Positions 48,700-59,300 of a stretch of 64,000 nucleotides of DNA are shown piece after piece. Position 1 is the first letter of the stretch; each line of letters starts with the position of its first letter. Position numbers and translations under genes: made by a program. Origin of the DNA: Apteryx mantelli (lineage: Eukaryota; Chordata; Aves; Apterygiformes; Apterygidae); assembly GCF_036417845.1 (NCBI RefSeq), contig NC_089980.1, positions 63,982,501 to 64,046,500 of the forward strand, in the 5' to 3' direction. Below the pieces are notes generated by a model. It was not told the DNA's origin. It worked only from the letters and a program-made list of their open reading frames with translations, and did no database searches.

Positions 48700-48771
48700 C
48701 ATCTTTTTTATTATTATTATATTACTGTCTCAGTCGTTGCTATCGAACCTTCATAGCATGACAGCGTGACA

Positions 48772-48776
48772 ATTAT
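48772..48776. repeat. Target-site duplication, right copy (ATTAT)
   Basis: Directly follows the CA end of the 3' LTR and matches the left copy at 42000-42004. Confidence 0.85.
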
Positions 48777-48929
48777 ACAGAACACAAGCGAAAGCCACAG
48801 TCTGTAGCCATACTTGCCTTTCTCCTAAGTATAAAGTCCCTGTGAAGCCATGGTGAAATTATTGTCTTGATTTTTAGATTTCTTAAATTTAAACCTAAGA
48901 GTTTCCTGCCCTATCCATAGACTATGATT
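48777..48929 (-). repeat. Degenerate ~160-bp repeat, continuation right of the provirus
   Basis: Completes the unit interrupted by the provirus. CTTGATTTTTAGATTTCTTAAATTTAAACCTAAG at 48873-48906 matches the minus-orientation core found at 51197-51230. Confidence 0.5.
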
Positions 48930-49740
48930 TTATTTGGAGGTTCAGGGTCAATTTAGGGGGAGAGTTAGGAAACCTAAATTTTCAGGAGTCCAGGCTACAG
49001 ATGCGTTCTGCATGACCCACAGCATTAAGAAGAGAGCTGGCAGCAATAATGCTCACTGGCTTATCTTTCAGTGTGAATAGTGGTGTCTCGGTCATACATC
49101 ATTTTAGAGTTAGGATTTGTGTTAGAAAATCAGTGGCATCCAAAGCCACATTTATTGCTGCATTTTAGAAGACTTGCAGAATTAAGAAAGAGCACATGCA
49201 TCAGTTTTAGCCAAGTCCTTGTCTTGTTGCTCTGCCACTGGAAATGATCCCTGATCCATATTTCAGGTTAGGGGTTGGGCTGGGGTTAGGATTAGGAAGT
49301 CTTGAAAACCTGAAGAACTTGGCTGAACTCTGTGGATCTTGGAGAGTTACGCAGGGGGCTGGCATGGGCAGCATCAGAGACTTCTGTTACTTTTTGGTGT
49401 AGAGACCAGCCTTTGTTAAGGCTAGTTAGGCATACAATTAGAAAATGAATAGCCTGAAGATTCCACATGACTGCTGGATTTTAACCAACTTGCAGAATAA
49501 GAAAAAGAAAAACTGTCAGTATCTCGTGAGGGGCCTTGTTCTCTGTTTTCTTTGCTTTTCTTTACTTTTCCAGTCTATGGTTCAGGGTAAGGTTAGAGTT
49601 GGACTCTAACTGAGGAAATATAAAGCTACTGCAGGGCCCGCAGGGTTATGTTGCAGTTCTGGAGAATCTTGGGTCATTCAGCTGGGATCCTGAGATATTT
49701 GATGTTGTAGTCCTAATGTTTTATATGTATTTGCATATAT
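48930..49740 (+). repeat. Degenerate ~160-bp tandem repeat, plus-orientation block
   Basis: Core words related to GGGTTAGGATTAGGAA recur at about 48953, 49106, 49275, 49430 and 49590, spaced 150-170 bp. A second landmark, ACTTGCAGAATTAAGAAAGAG, occurs at about 49168 and, slightly altered, at about 49490, two periods apart. Related GCATTAAGAAGAGAGCTGGCAG lies at about 49022. The units are strongly diverged, so this is an old array. No coding frame is present. Confidence 0.6.
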
Positions 49741-49745
49741 TATTC

Positions 49746-49747
<2 letters not shown>

Positions 49748-49799
<52 letters not shown>
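49748..49799. repeat. (CA)n microsatellite, about 26 units
   Basis: Uninterrupted AC/CA dinucleotides over 52 bp, followed 65 bp later by a short TG tract at 49865-49882, so that CA and TG tracts face each other. It sits at the point where the surrounding repeat array changes orientation. Confidence 0.97.
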
Positions 49800-49800
<1 letters not shown>

Positions 49801-49959
49801 ATGGGTTTGTATTATCTAATGCTAAATATTATAATAATATTTATTTTTCGTTTTTATATGTGCATGTGTGTGTGTGTGTGTCTATAAACATACACATCCA
49901 TTGATCTTGTCCCACTTCCTCAGCATAAGCAAGGGCTTTAGTTTGTACTGATCCTATCT

Positions 49960-51250
49960 GTCTTTGTAATCATCTGGCATGATATGTGTTTTTTGAGGCT
50001 TTAGATTTACAATTTTAGTGTTAAATGCAATTGCGTTTATGCTTACCTAACCTGCACTGTACACAAGTAATCTCAAAAAGAAAGAGGCCTGTCACCTTTA
50101 CCCACTTAAAGCACTGTAAATTCAGCATCCATTTGATTTCTTGAGGCTACTGATTTTATAACCTGAACCATAATCCTGACCTTACCTGCAACCAGGCATT
50201 CAGCCTTATTTTCTTGAATGTGGAAAGGACGTTAACCTCTGCCCCTGTCCATCACAGGGGGCCTAATTCTGCAGGTGCTGCACAATCCAGCAATCATTTC
50301 ACTTCCCAAGGCTTTGAATTTCTGAATCATGATGTGGCGTTTAACCCTAATTTGAGAGAGGTCATCTAGACCAACCCCAACCCCTGCTCAGAGCACATCC
50401 AGTCAGATCAGGTTGCTCAGGAATTTCACCAAGGATGGAGTTCCCACAGCCTCTCTGGGCAGCTTGGTCCCATATATGACCAATTTCTTTTTACAAAGAA
50501 GTTTCCTGATATATCTAATCAGAATTTCTGTGTTCCAACTTGTCTGTTGCCTCAAATGGAAATTCAATTATATCTAGGCAACCAGTCCTAATGTATGAGT
50601 TAATAAGTTTTCTTCTCTCCCATCATGAGCATCAGCCTTCCTAACACTGATGTCCACACAACATTCTCTCAAGAAGTAAGTTTATTTAGGCTTTAGATTC
50701 ATAAATCTTCTTTTGTTTCAATAACCGTAATGTAATTAGACAAGGGACAGTGCGGATGTTATAAGAAAGCCATACTTGGAAAGAAGGTGAGACTTTGGCC
50801 CTTATTGAATCAAATATTCTCCCAAACTCTGCGGACCCTGAAGAATCCAGCACTGAGCTATGTTCTTTAGCTTCCCAAATCTTATTTCTGATTCTAGCCC
50901 TTGCCTCAATCCTCATTGCAGAAAGGGCAGCAGACCTGAAATTAAGAGATAAAATCAGGAGTTTTCCTGTATCTACTACTGCTTTTTTTCTAGCTCCTTG
51001 GGCCCTGTGTAAGGCAGCAAGAATTTGAGCTCCCAGTCTTTTCTGTTTTCTAATCTTAATCACATCCTTATCCCTAACCTCACTTATACCTAAGGAATGA
51101 ATCCATATACTGAAAGATAAAGATGTTGGACCTTAACAACACTAGCACTCTTCCGCATACGCAGACCTTGAAGAATCCAGCAGTAAATTGATTTCTTGAT
51201 ATTTTAGACTTCATAATCCTAACCATAACCCAAATTTAATTCTGACTTCT
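49960..51250 (-). repeat. Degenerate ~160-bp tandem repeat, minus-orientation block
   Basis: Cores related to ATAACCCTAACCATAATCC recur at about 50170, 50343, 50730, 50893, 51060 and 51220. The landmark CAGACCTTGAAGAATCCAGCA occurs at about 50831 and 51161, two periods apart. TTGATTTCTTGA occurs near 50131 and 51192. The units are the reverse complement of those in the neighbouring blocks. An old CR1 fragment interrupts the array at 50350-50680. A 125-codon minus-strand frame at 50686-51063 lies within it and looks accidental. Confidence 0.6.
50350..50680 (-). mobile_element. Old CR1 LINE 3' fragment
   Basis: The plus strand reads GAGGTCATCTAGACCAACC, then CCCCTGCTCAGAGC, CAGATCAGGTTGCTCAGG, CAAGGATGGAGTTCCCACAG, CCTCTCTGGGCAGC, and further decayed text to about 50680. 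These are CR1 3' blocks in order, so the copy is on the minus strand. The edges are approximate because it merges with the repeat array. Confidence 0.85.
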
Positions 51251-51269
51251 GTTTCTTCAGTTTACTGTC

Positions 51270-52450
51270 TCCTGGGATATTTTTAGAGGACAGATAATTA
51301 GAGATAGAGTTAGGAAAGCTGAAGAGTTAGGAGTCTCTTTTATCATTAGAATTATCATGGCCTAAGGAAACTGGAGGATGGCTAGTGCTGGTAAGGCCTG
51401 ATGTAAATATCTTTTTAAAAAACACAGCACTTTCTGCTCTGGAAATGATTATGGTTAATATTACTTTGGGATTAGAGTTAGAAAATTTAGAACATCAGGT
51501 GCCCGTTTCTTTCTGAATTCTGTTAAGACCTCTGAAGATATTAAGAAGGCTGGTGCGTAACCAGGCTGTTTAATTATATTCCCTTTTAAAATGTGGTTTC
51601 CGGTTTATTGCTTGATATTCAATTGTTCTTGTAGGCAGTTTGTGACTGGTAACCAATACTTTTGTTAATTTTTATTGTAGGACTGGAGCCAATGTATAAT
51701 TAAGATTAGGATTGCAGGCTAAGGTCTTATATTCTCTTTTATCATCATTATTGGTACTCTGCTTATATCTAAGCTTAGGTCTACTGGATACAGGTAGGAA
51801 ATCAAAAACCTAACGATCCTGTTTTATTCCTGGACTGTTCCCAGCCTACAGAATGGAGAAGTGCTCATTTCAGTAAGGACTTCTATTGTATTTTCACAGT
51901 AGGGTAAGGATTACAGTTGAGAGTACAGTTAACATTGAAAAAAACCTGAATACACAAAAGTCTATTTTATTACAAGTTTATTCAGAGTGAGTTTCCAGTG
52001 ACAAAAAGAAAAAATCTCATAGTTATTGCTAGTGTCTTTTAGTAGAAGTGTTGTACCCAAGGTTACAAGTTAGATTTAGATCCATGGTTATGGTTCAGCA
52101 ACTTAAGAATCTTAAAAAGGTCCACAAATTAGCAGAAGAACAAACTAAATCAGGCGTCATATTCTCTTTTACATTAGGCTTTTGTTCCCTGAGAGTAATA
52201 AATAACATTAGTGCTGGATTCAGGGATGCAGTTCAGGTTAAGGATTGTAAAACAGAAAACATCAAGTATCCAATCTACTGAAAGATTTTGCATATCCTGA
52301 AGAGGCAGAAATAAAGTAGGTATAATATCAAGGCCAAGCCCTTAAACATACACATTTATATTAAGTGTCTGCAGTTTGCATTCAGAGCTGGAGTCAGAGT
52401 TCAAGCTTTGGAATCTGTAGTGTGAAGAGCCGTAATTGTTGCTGGGTTAG
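51270..52450 (+). repeat. Degenerate ~160-bp tandem repeat, second plus-orientation block
   Basis: Cores such as GATAGAGTTAGGAAAGCTGAAG recur at about 51309, 51468, 51690, 51905, 52068, 52230 and 52390. Most spacings are near 160 bp; two near 51.5-51.9 kb are longer (about 220), suggesting inserted sequence. TCTTATATTCTCTTTTATCAT and GTCATATTCTCTTTTACATTAGG are related landmarks. No gene is present. Confidence 0.55.
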
Positions 52451-53272
52451 TAAGGCCTTCAGCATCGGTGAGTGTTCGTAAGTGCCAGTAATGTGTGTAT
52501 ATTATTGTATTATTTGATGCCCTAGGCATCTTGGGCTATATCTACACCGCTAAATAAAAGATGACTACAGTGAACACACGCTTTGGCTTCTGGGTCATCT
52601 GTATGGCTTATCAGCAGTTTGTAGACTCTTTCTTCACCTGTTCCAAACAGTGCTCTTGAAGACAAACATCATGTGTGAGTCTAGGGGTAGTTTTCTCCAG
52701 GAGCAATTCTCGAAAGGGCAGGATGGGCAGGACTGCAGAAGGCAGCAGGTCTGTCTCCTGCTCTATATACTTCTCCGACACCATGTCCTTAGCCTTTCTT
52801 TGCACCCACTTTTGATTTCATCACACATCCTTGGGCACGCAACACGACTTCCACTTATGTCATAAAAACATCAGTTCTCCTAAGCATTTCTTTGGCTAGC
52901 CTATAGAAGGCTATAGATAGTCCATCCTGGTGAAACTTTACCATTAAAATCAGGTCTGCTTCTTCAAATCTCATCTCAGTCAGACGAAGCATTACAGATT
53001 TTGAAGAAAGGATCTTGGGAAAAGTTCCTGAAAAGTCTGTCAAATTAATATGATGGCAAAAGCTGTGTGAAGATATGATAACTTAAAGCAATTCAATGGT
53101 AAGCATGCCCACAGAGCAAGGATGTGACTCCTTAAATTACTCCATTGGTTTAATGCCCTGGAGCATCTCAGAAATTCCCCAAAACTCAATTTCTACAAAA
53201 TCCTCCTTGTCCCAACAAGTTTATTGCGAGATGTTCTGAAGGACTGAAACAGCAAAAGAGAGTTCTGCACTG

Positions 53273-53312
53273 AATAAATGTAAAATAAATGTAAATGTAA
53301 ATAAATGTAAAG
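53273..53312. repeat. (AATAAATGTA)-type short tandem repeat
   Basis: Imperfect tandem copies of AAATAAATGT and AAATGT over 40 bp. Confidence 0.8.
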
Positions 53313-56300
53313 ATTAAAATCTGGGCTCACCTCTCCAATGTTTAGTATAGGCAGAACACCCTAGGGTTACTTAGTAAAAGGATGACCCAAAACATAACCT
53401 GCATAAATGCCCTGAATGCTTTTACCTGAGGAAAAAAAACTGGCATTTGCAACACTAGGGACCTTGATAAAACAGAGAAATTCAGATGGATGCCAGAGGT
53501 ATTCTTCAGTATGTGATCCTCTTTCTGCTTTTTATAGCTGAATGAAATACTGAAAACACAAAGGCACAGCTGTAGCAAAGCTACCCCAGTAGCACTAGCT
53601 ACAAAAACAACACAATTTATAAATGCATTGAAACTCTCATTGAAATCATCCTCATTTAAAATAAAACCTAAGTATTTCAAGGTAACTGCTCCATCAAATT
53701 CTGTCTTCAAATTCTGTTTCGCCTGACTATGAATTGTCTTCATTGTGCTCTAGATGGAAATCGGGTAGGGCTTCTTTCTTGTCTGTCTTAAGAAAAATGA
53801 GTCAGAAGAATTTTCCAGACAGCTGTCCATTTCAATATCCCACTAGCCCTTTTTATTACAGAAATTCTCTTTCTCTTTCTAAGCCAAAAGTACAGACTGT
53901 ATATCTATATACATACATCAATACAGCTTGAAGTGGGAAAAACTCTAATTTTGCTACGAAATCAGAGCGAATCTCTAACACAATTTAGCAGTGGCAGTTG
54001 CTCAGGGGATTGATAAGGGGAATGCATTTCTCTGCCTCTTTGGCGTTAGTCTCAATACACTACATTTGCATAGTGACAGAAATTCATTATCATCAGATTG
54101 CTGTAGGTACCATATGTGAAAAAGGTTGGTCTTAATCCATTTCTGTCACACTGAATCCACTGCTGTGTTTAACACTAACTGACAGAGAAGCCACGGACCG
54201 AACGATTGTTGAAGTTGAAACACCCAAATGCCTAGAACCGTGTAGCTCTTTTATAAAGCAAAATGAAGACCCTTCCATTGCCAGGTCCTGCAGGACAGAG
54301 GTTTCTGCAACTAAACAGAGCATTATGAGGCCATAATGCATTTATTTTAGCTCTTCATGCATGGATTCCACATTGCATTTGTAGGCATCCATGCTCACAG
54401 ATATAAATAGCCACACCAGTTCTGTGCATATGCCACCAGAGCTGTACCCTTTACACCTCCATTACCCATATACGTGGCTAGATGGCTACCTAGCTACGTG
54501 CATATACAGGAAGGAAAAAAAATCTGTGCATGCACACTCTGTACTGAATAAGCAAAATAAGCACATATCTATGATTTAGTAATAGGCTGAGCAGTCAGTT
54601 TTGTACTGAAGAGTACTCATCTGAAACCTTCAGAAATGCTGAGCAAGATGTCGAGCTTTCTAGACAATTTTATGCATTATGAAGAAAGCAAAGTGCTCAC
54701 CTGCTTGCAGCTGTCTGTGTGTCAGTGTGGCAAGTTCACTTGTATTGTAGAATCAATAAAGGGTTCAAGCACCTAGCTCAGAACTTTTGAGATGCATAGG
54801 GAAGATTAAATAAACAATATATATTTTTATTTCTTTTGTGTGAACTGGGGAGATATTTTACACCCTTCATTACTGCAGCTACATGACCACCCACATACAG
54901 GGGCTGTAGTCACCCAACAGAGGATTCTCCGGCTCAGTCACTGTCCTGCTGGGGAGACATTTCCATTGCCCTTGCAGTCATCTCCAGTCTCACTCTGCAT
55001 CTCAGAGGAGGTGTGTATCAGAGGGTTCTCCTAAATCTAGAGCTGCATTGTCAGAGGACAGTAATTCAGTAATTCACATCTTCCATCCCTCTACATATAT
55101 AGAGGAGCACAAATCAGGGACACCTCTCTTGAATTATGCCAGTGTAAAACTGGTTTTAAAAACCCGAGTCTGGGCAATGAGGATAAGAAGAAGCCATGGT
55201 ATTGGAGACTGCAGGCAGAAGGACAGGGGGATCTCTGCCCTGATCATCTACATTGTGGGAACTGAAAACTTTGTGATTTTCCGTCACCTCTTTCAGTGTC
55301 TCCGTCAGTTTCTGGTGATGCTGTGTTGTCTCTTATCGCTCCCTCTCATTTCAGTATTAGTTCACTACCCTCTGTTGCACTCCTATCCAAAACAAGTTTC
55401 TAAAATCCCTCTGCAGCATGCCATTTATCTGGGGCAAGAGCTCCATGTCACAGACAGGAGTTCTGAACGGTGTTAGAACAATCTGAATGGCTGATAAATC
55501 ACATAAAGTCTCAGCCTTAATGCATTTTCATATACATGCATATCAAAGTCTACTAGGTACCCATACTTACCTACTTAGCTCCATTAGCACCTTTTTTTCT
55601 GCAGCTCTGCTTGCCCCTCTTTTTTCCATTTTTCCTCTTGCATTCTCTCCTGTTCTCTTCCTCCCCTTTTCACATCTTTTTTCCACCCTGTGAAGCAGTT
55701 CCTTCTGCTCCCCCGCTACACTCTGTTACAAATGTCTCTCTCACTTCTTAAGTCATTGTTGTGAACAACCCTAATTCATAAATTAAATTCTATGTTCACT
55801 GCCCTGAGAAATAAGTCAGTCTGTGTATAATTTCCAACTTTGCTGTAAGTAAATGCAATCATAATGTAAATGTTATTCCCACTATGTTACTTATTTAGCA
55901 TTTTTTCTCCCACCTTAAAACTACTATTTTAAGAGGCAGAATTTATACAAGTTTAATAGAATTTATTCAAAAGCTGACTTAATTTGAACTATTTTACTCA
56001 TGAAAAGCCTTGGTTTTCAAGCAAATGAATTATTGGCTATGGAGCTGTATCTTAAATATTTTCCTTAGTAATGCTAAGTAGCTCTCTTGTAGCTGGTTAC
56101 ATTTCAAATACTCCTGTTTGTATTCTCACTCTCTGTAGTTCAACCTTCCGCTCTCCTTATCACCTGCTTTCTTCTGATACTGCTACCACCCAATGTGAGA
56201 CAAAGGAGAACCAGAGAAGAGATACTCACCTTCTGTATGTTATTCCTTGAATACGTTTCTACAAACGAACTCCCTTTTATTGAAGTTCAATCAATGCCTC

Positions 56301-59300
56301 TGCTTCTCACTTTTCTTCTGCCCTCTCCTATGTGTTCCTCTGTCTGAACCAGGAACTGTTCAGTATAAAACATATAAAGTCACAGGTCACAGGCAGGGAG
56401 CAAAACCTATGTCTCCTTCCTCATGTGGGTGCCTTAGCCTTTAGGTTCATTGGAAATCCTATCCTGAAGCCTTCTCCTTCCAGCATTTCTCCCAGTCTCA
56501 AAGATCCCAGCCTAGCCACAAAAGTGACCCATGTTTAATTGAAAGGATCCTTCTCCCTTCAGTTCTGCTAGTCCTGCTCCCAGGGAAGAGCAGAGGAATC
56601 CCTTCAGGCAGAGAAGGGAAATTAACTTGAGTCTCCTGTTTCCTGTAGAAATGATTACTACCCTGTTATGTGCCGGTAGGGGATTGAAAGCGGCTGTTTC
56701 TCTTCTTTCCAGCTGTATTTTGTAAGACAGCCTTGGCTGCTACTGATTCCAGAGCAAATGCCATCCTATCAGTATGTTTCACATACTTTAAAGATACCTT
56801 CTGAGAACTGGTTCTTCAGGAGACAGAAAAATGCCAATTTTTTTATTCCAGTCAGACTTAACTGGAACATTACTAGATCGAAAGAGGCCATAGTCAACAC
56901 TGGTCTACAAGACACTTAGAAGTACAACACAGTTAAGCTGAGATGTGGGAATAGCCTGGAACCTATCAAAAATTCAATGTTTATTTTCATGCAGAAAAAG
57001 AAAAAAATAGCAACAGCAACAGTCTTCAGCATTTTTCTGTTTATCAGTGCCTTACCACTCTATGGTGCCTGCTTCCAGGAAATTGCCTTCCTTCCCCTTT
57101 AAAGTTCTCTTCTCCTCACTACAACAGACCACTGATTTTGAATATTATTCTGCAGCAGAAGACGAATGTATAGATTTTTTATAGTAGTTAAAACAAACAA
57201 GCAAAAAACCCTCTCTGTGTTGTACCATAAATTAAGGAGTTATCCTGAAGTTTCTAACTTCTTCCTTTATTAAGGAAGAAAAATATTTTACTATATGGGG
57301 CAATGAGTAATGATATAATTAATCATATTTATTTCAAATCAAATGGAAAATAGTGCCATAATCATAGAGTGAGAAATAATTTGTAATTATAATAATTATA
57401 GAAGAAATAGATGTAAAATTATACACAAGTTTCCAGCAGTGCATAAACCCAGTAGGCTGGGAATTTACTAGTGCTATGGGAGACATTCATTATAACATTC
57501 ATATATTGGTATGATATACCATAATTACTTTGAGAAGACCAGTATCTCATTATAGATAATTATTCCTATTTCAAGTAGCTTTAGGCTGTTGAAACTAGCA
57601 AGGAGAACTTCAGGGGTGTTGGGTGTAAGTTGCTGATGCCCAGGTTTTATCACTAGCCCTGAGAAGCTCCATGGCAAATACTGATTACTCAAAGGAAATT
57701 GATGGCAGGGTTTTTTGGTGAGCATCACGCTCCTGCAACAGTTTCAGGAGACCCTTGCTGGTGGTGCGTGAAGATGCTGAGGAACCTGAAAGGTCAGCTT
57801 TTTAAATTTTACATAGTGTGACATTGGAGACTAATTATCTGTATGCGTTTTCTCCAACTAATTGTGTTCATAGGGAAAAAATATTCTCCAAATGCTGCAC
57901 ATACTGTTTCTTTTTTTAAATGGTGGTTCAAATTGGTTGGCTGCAGTCATTTCTCTTGTTCCATTTCTGAAAAGGAAAAGGCTCAAGAGAGCTAGGGAAA
58001 GCATTTGTGGTTGTGTCAGTTAAGTATCAGACTACCTGGATCCTGTCTCAAACTCATTTGACCATAAAAAGCAAACAAAAGCCTACTGTGCCAAATTTAA
58101 CAATCCACAAAACTGTCATTGCAGAAGAGCTCAGTAATGTACTGACAAATGCAGACTTACTGTCACCCTCAGAAATGTGATCCCCCCCACTGCTGTGGCC
58201 TAGGAGGGCTGCTACCTGCCAGAGCTCCTTCCTAGCTCTGGTAGTGAAGTGTGGCAATTTTAGCGTTAAAAGATCAGTTTCTGTGGGGCTTGCTCCAGCA
58301 TATGTAAGGAAAACATTTCTATTATATGTATGCCTACAGGACAGAAAGCTATTCCCCTATGAGATTTGATTTGTCTATGTTTATAAAGTATCTGGAAATC
58401 CTCAGAGAAAACTTGTAAGAAAAAGTGTAAAAGAACCCTTGTAAGCATTAACTGGGGAAAGGGGAGTCACATTGCCCTGGTTTCTGGGTTTCTGTTAAAG
58501 CCCAACAGCTTCAGCTCACAGATCAGAATATTCTGATTCCTCCCACCTCTTTGTTATATTCTAAAAACATAACTCTTTGAATAGTATTTCAGCTTTGTTC
58601 CTGTAATGTGTTTTCCCTTGGTGAATACCTAGACACATAATATTTCAGTCAACTTAAATTCTATGCTCCAAATTTCTAGAATTCTTAAATTCTATTTCCT
58701 CTTAAAGGAAAGCTTGCTATATTTTTTAACATTTGCTACACTTACCTCAGTGATATATCTAAGAAAGCCATCAAAGGGCAGAGAAGTGTCAGATTTATCA
58801 GTGCAGAAACCGCCGGATTCAAGGTCTCTTCTCTTTAATAAAATTATATTAAGAGTTTGGAATAAATCACCAAGTGAAGCAGCTGTCTTATGTTGAGCTA
58901 AGAAAGGCTAGAAGGGATGTTGTTAGGTAATGGTAAGTTGGAACTTGGTTTTGCCCTAGTATTACCCACAGTAAAAAGCATGAGAAATCTGTATTATTGA
59001 AATTTCTGGGCCTTGTTGCACTCATTCACTAATCCTGCCTACCTACTTAGTTGCAGTGAAAAATGTCATCCCTGACCTTCCTATTAGGATACTTTCAAGG
59101 CAGGATCTGACCACAGTTCAACAGCATTACTATATATTCACTGCTTCTAGAATGAGAAGCAGAAGTAATATGATTACCCCAAAATGTGCTGAAAATGTTA
59201 CCAGAACAGAATAGTCACTAAGACTTGTTTAATTCTACTATCCACTTGTTTTTACTTGCAGTTCAATTCTGACTATGTTTCCTTACTAAAAAATTTGGTT

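Larger units (their letters stand above)
42005..48771 (+). mobile_element. Endogenous retrovirus, class III-like gag-pol with alpharetrovirus-like env
   Basis: A 6.77-kb provirus in the order LTR remnant, primer-binding site, gag, pro, pol, env, polypurine run, 3' LTR, flanked by a 5-bp target duplication. All coding regions are recognisable, with few lesions: a gag frameshift, two in-frame TGA codons in pro-pol and one in env. Pol has no dUTPase. Gag has an N-terminal coiled coil and no CCHC zinc knuckle, as in ERV-L-like and foamy-like elements. Env is of another lineage, with an alpharetrovirus-type transmembrane subunit. The 5' LTR has lost 696 bp relative to the 3' LTR, including promoter and poly(A) signal. 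The provirus is therefore defective both in coding capacity and in transcription from its own 5' end. Confidence 0.96.
48030..48771 (+). mobile_element. 3' LTR, full length (742 bp)
   Basis: Starts TGACGGGC, ends GTGACA, and is followed by the ATTAT target duplication. U3 has imperfect internal repeats and a TATA box at 48397. Transcription would start near 48425 by distance. AATAAA at 48694 lies inside R, giving a long R of roughly 290 nt and a U5 of about 50 nt. A 12-C run occurs near 48483-48494. As the only complete LTR, it could still drive transcription outward into the flanking DNA to the right. Confidence 0.92.

Noticed and set aside
50686..51063. 125-codon minus-strand frame
   Set aside because: Lies inside the degenerate tandem repeat, where coding is not expected.
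52611..53043. Two adjacent minus-strand frames resembling a decayed gene
   Set aside because: They are in different frames, the text between them has stops, and I could not assign a family. An exon of an unknown gene or an old transposase remains possible but unsupported.
53342..53743. 133-codon minus-strand frame with two hydrophobic segments
   Set aside because: No signal peptide cleavage pattern, no promoter or neighbouring exon, and no family resemblance.
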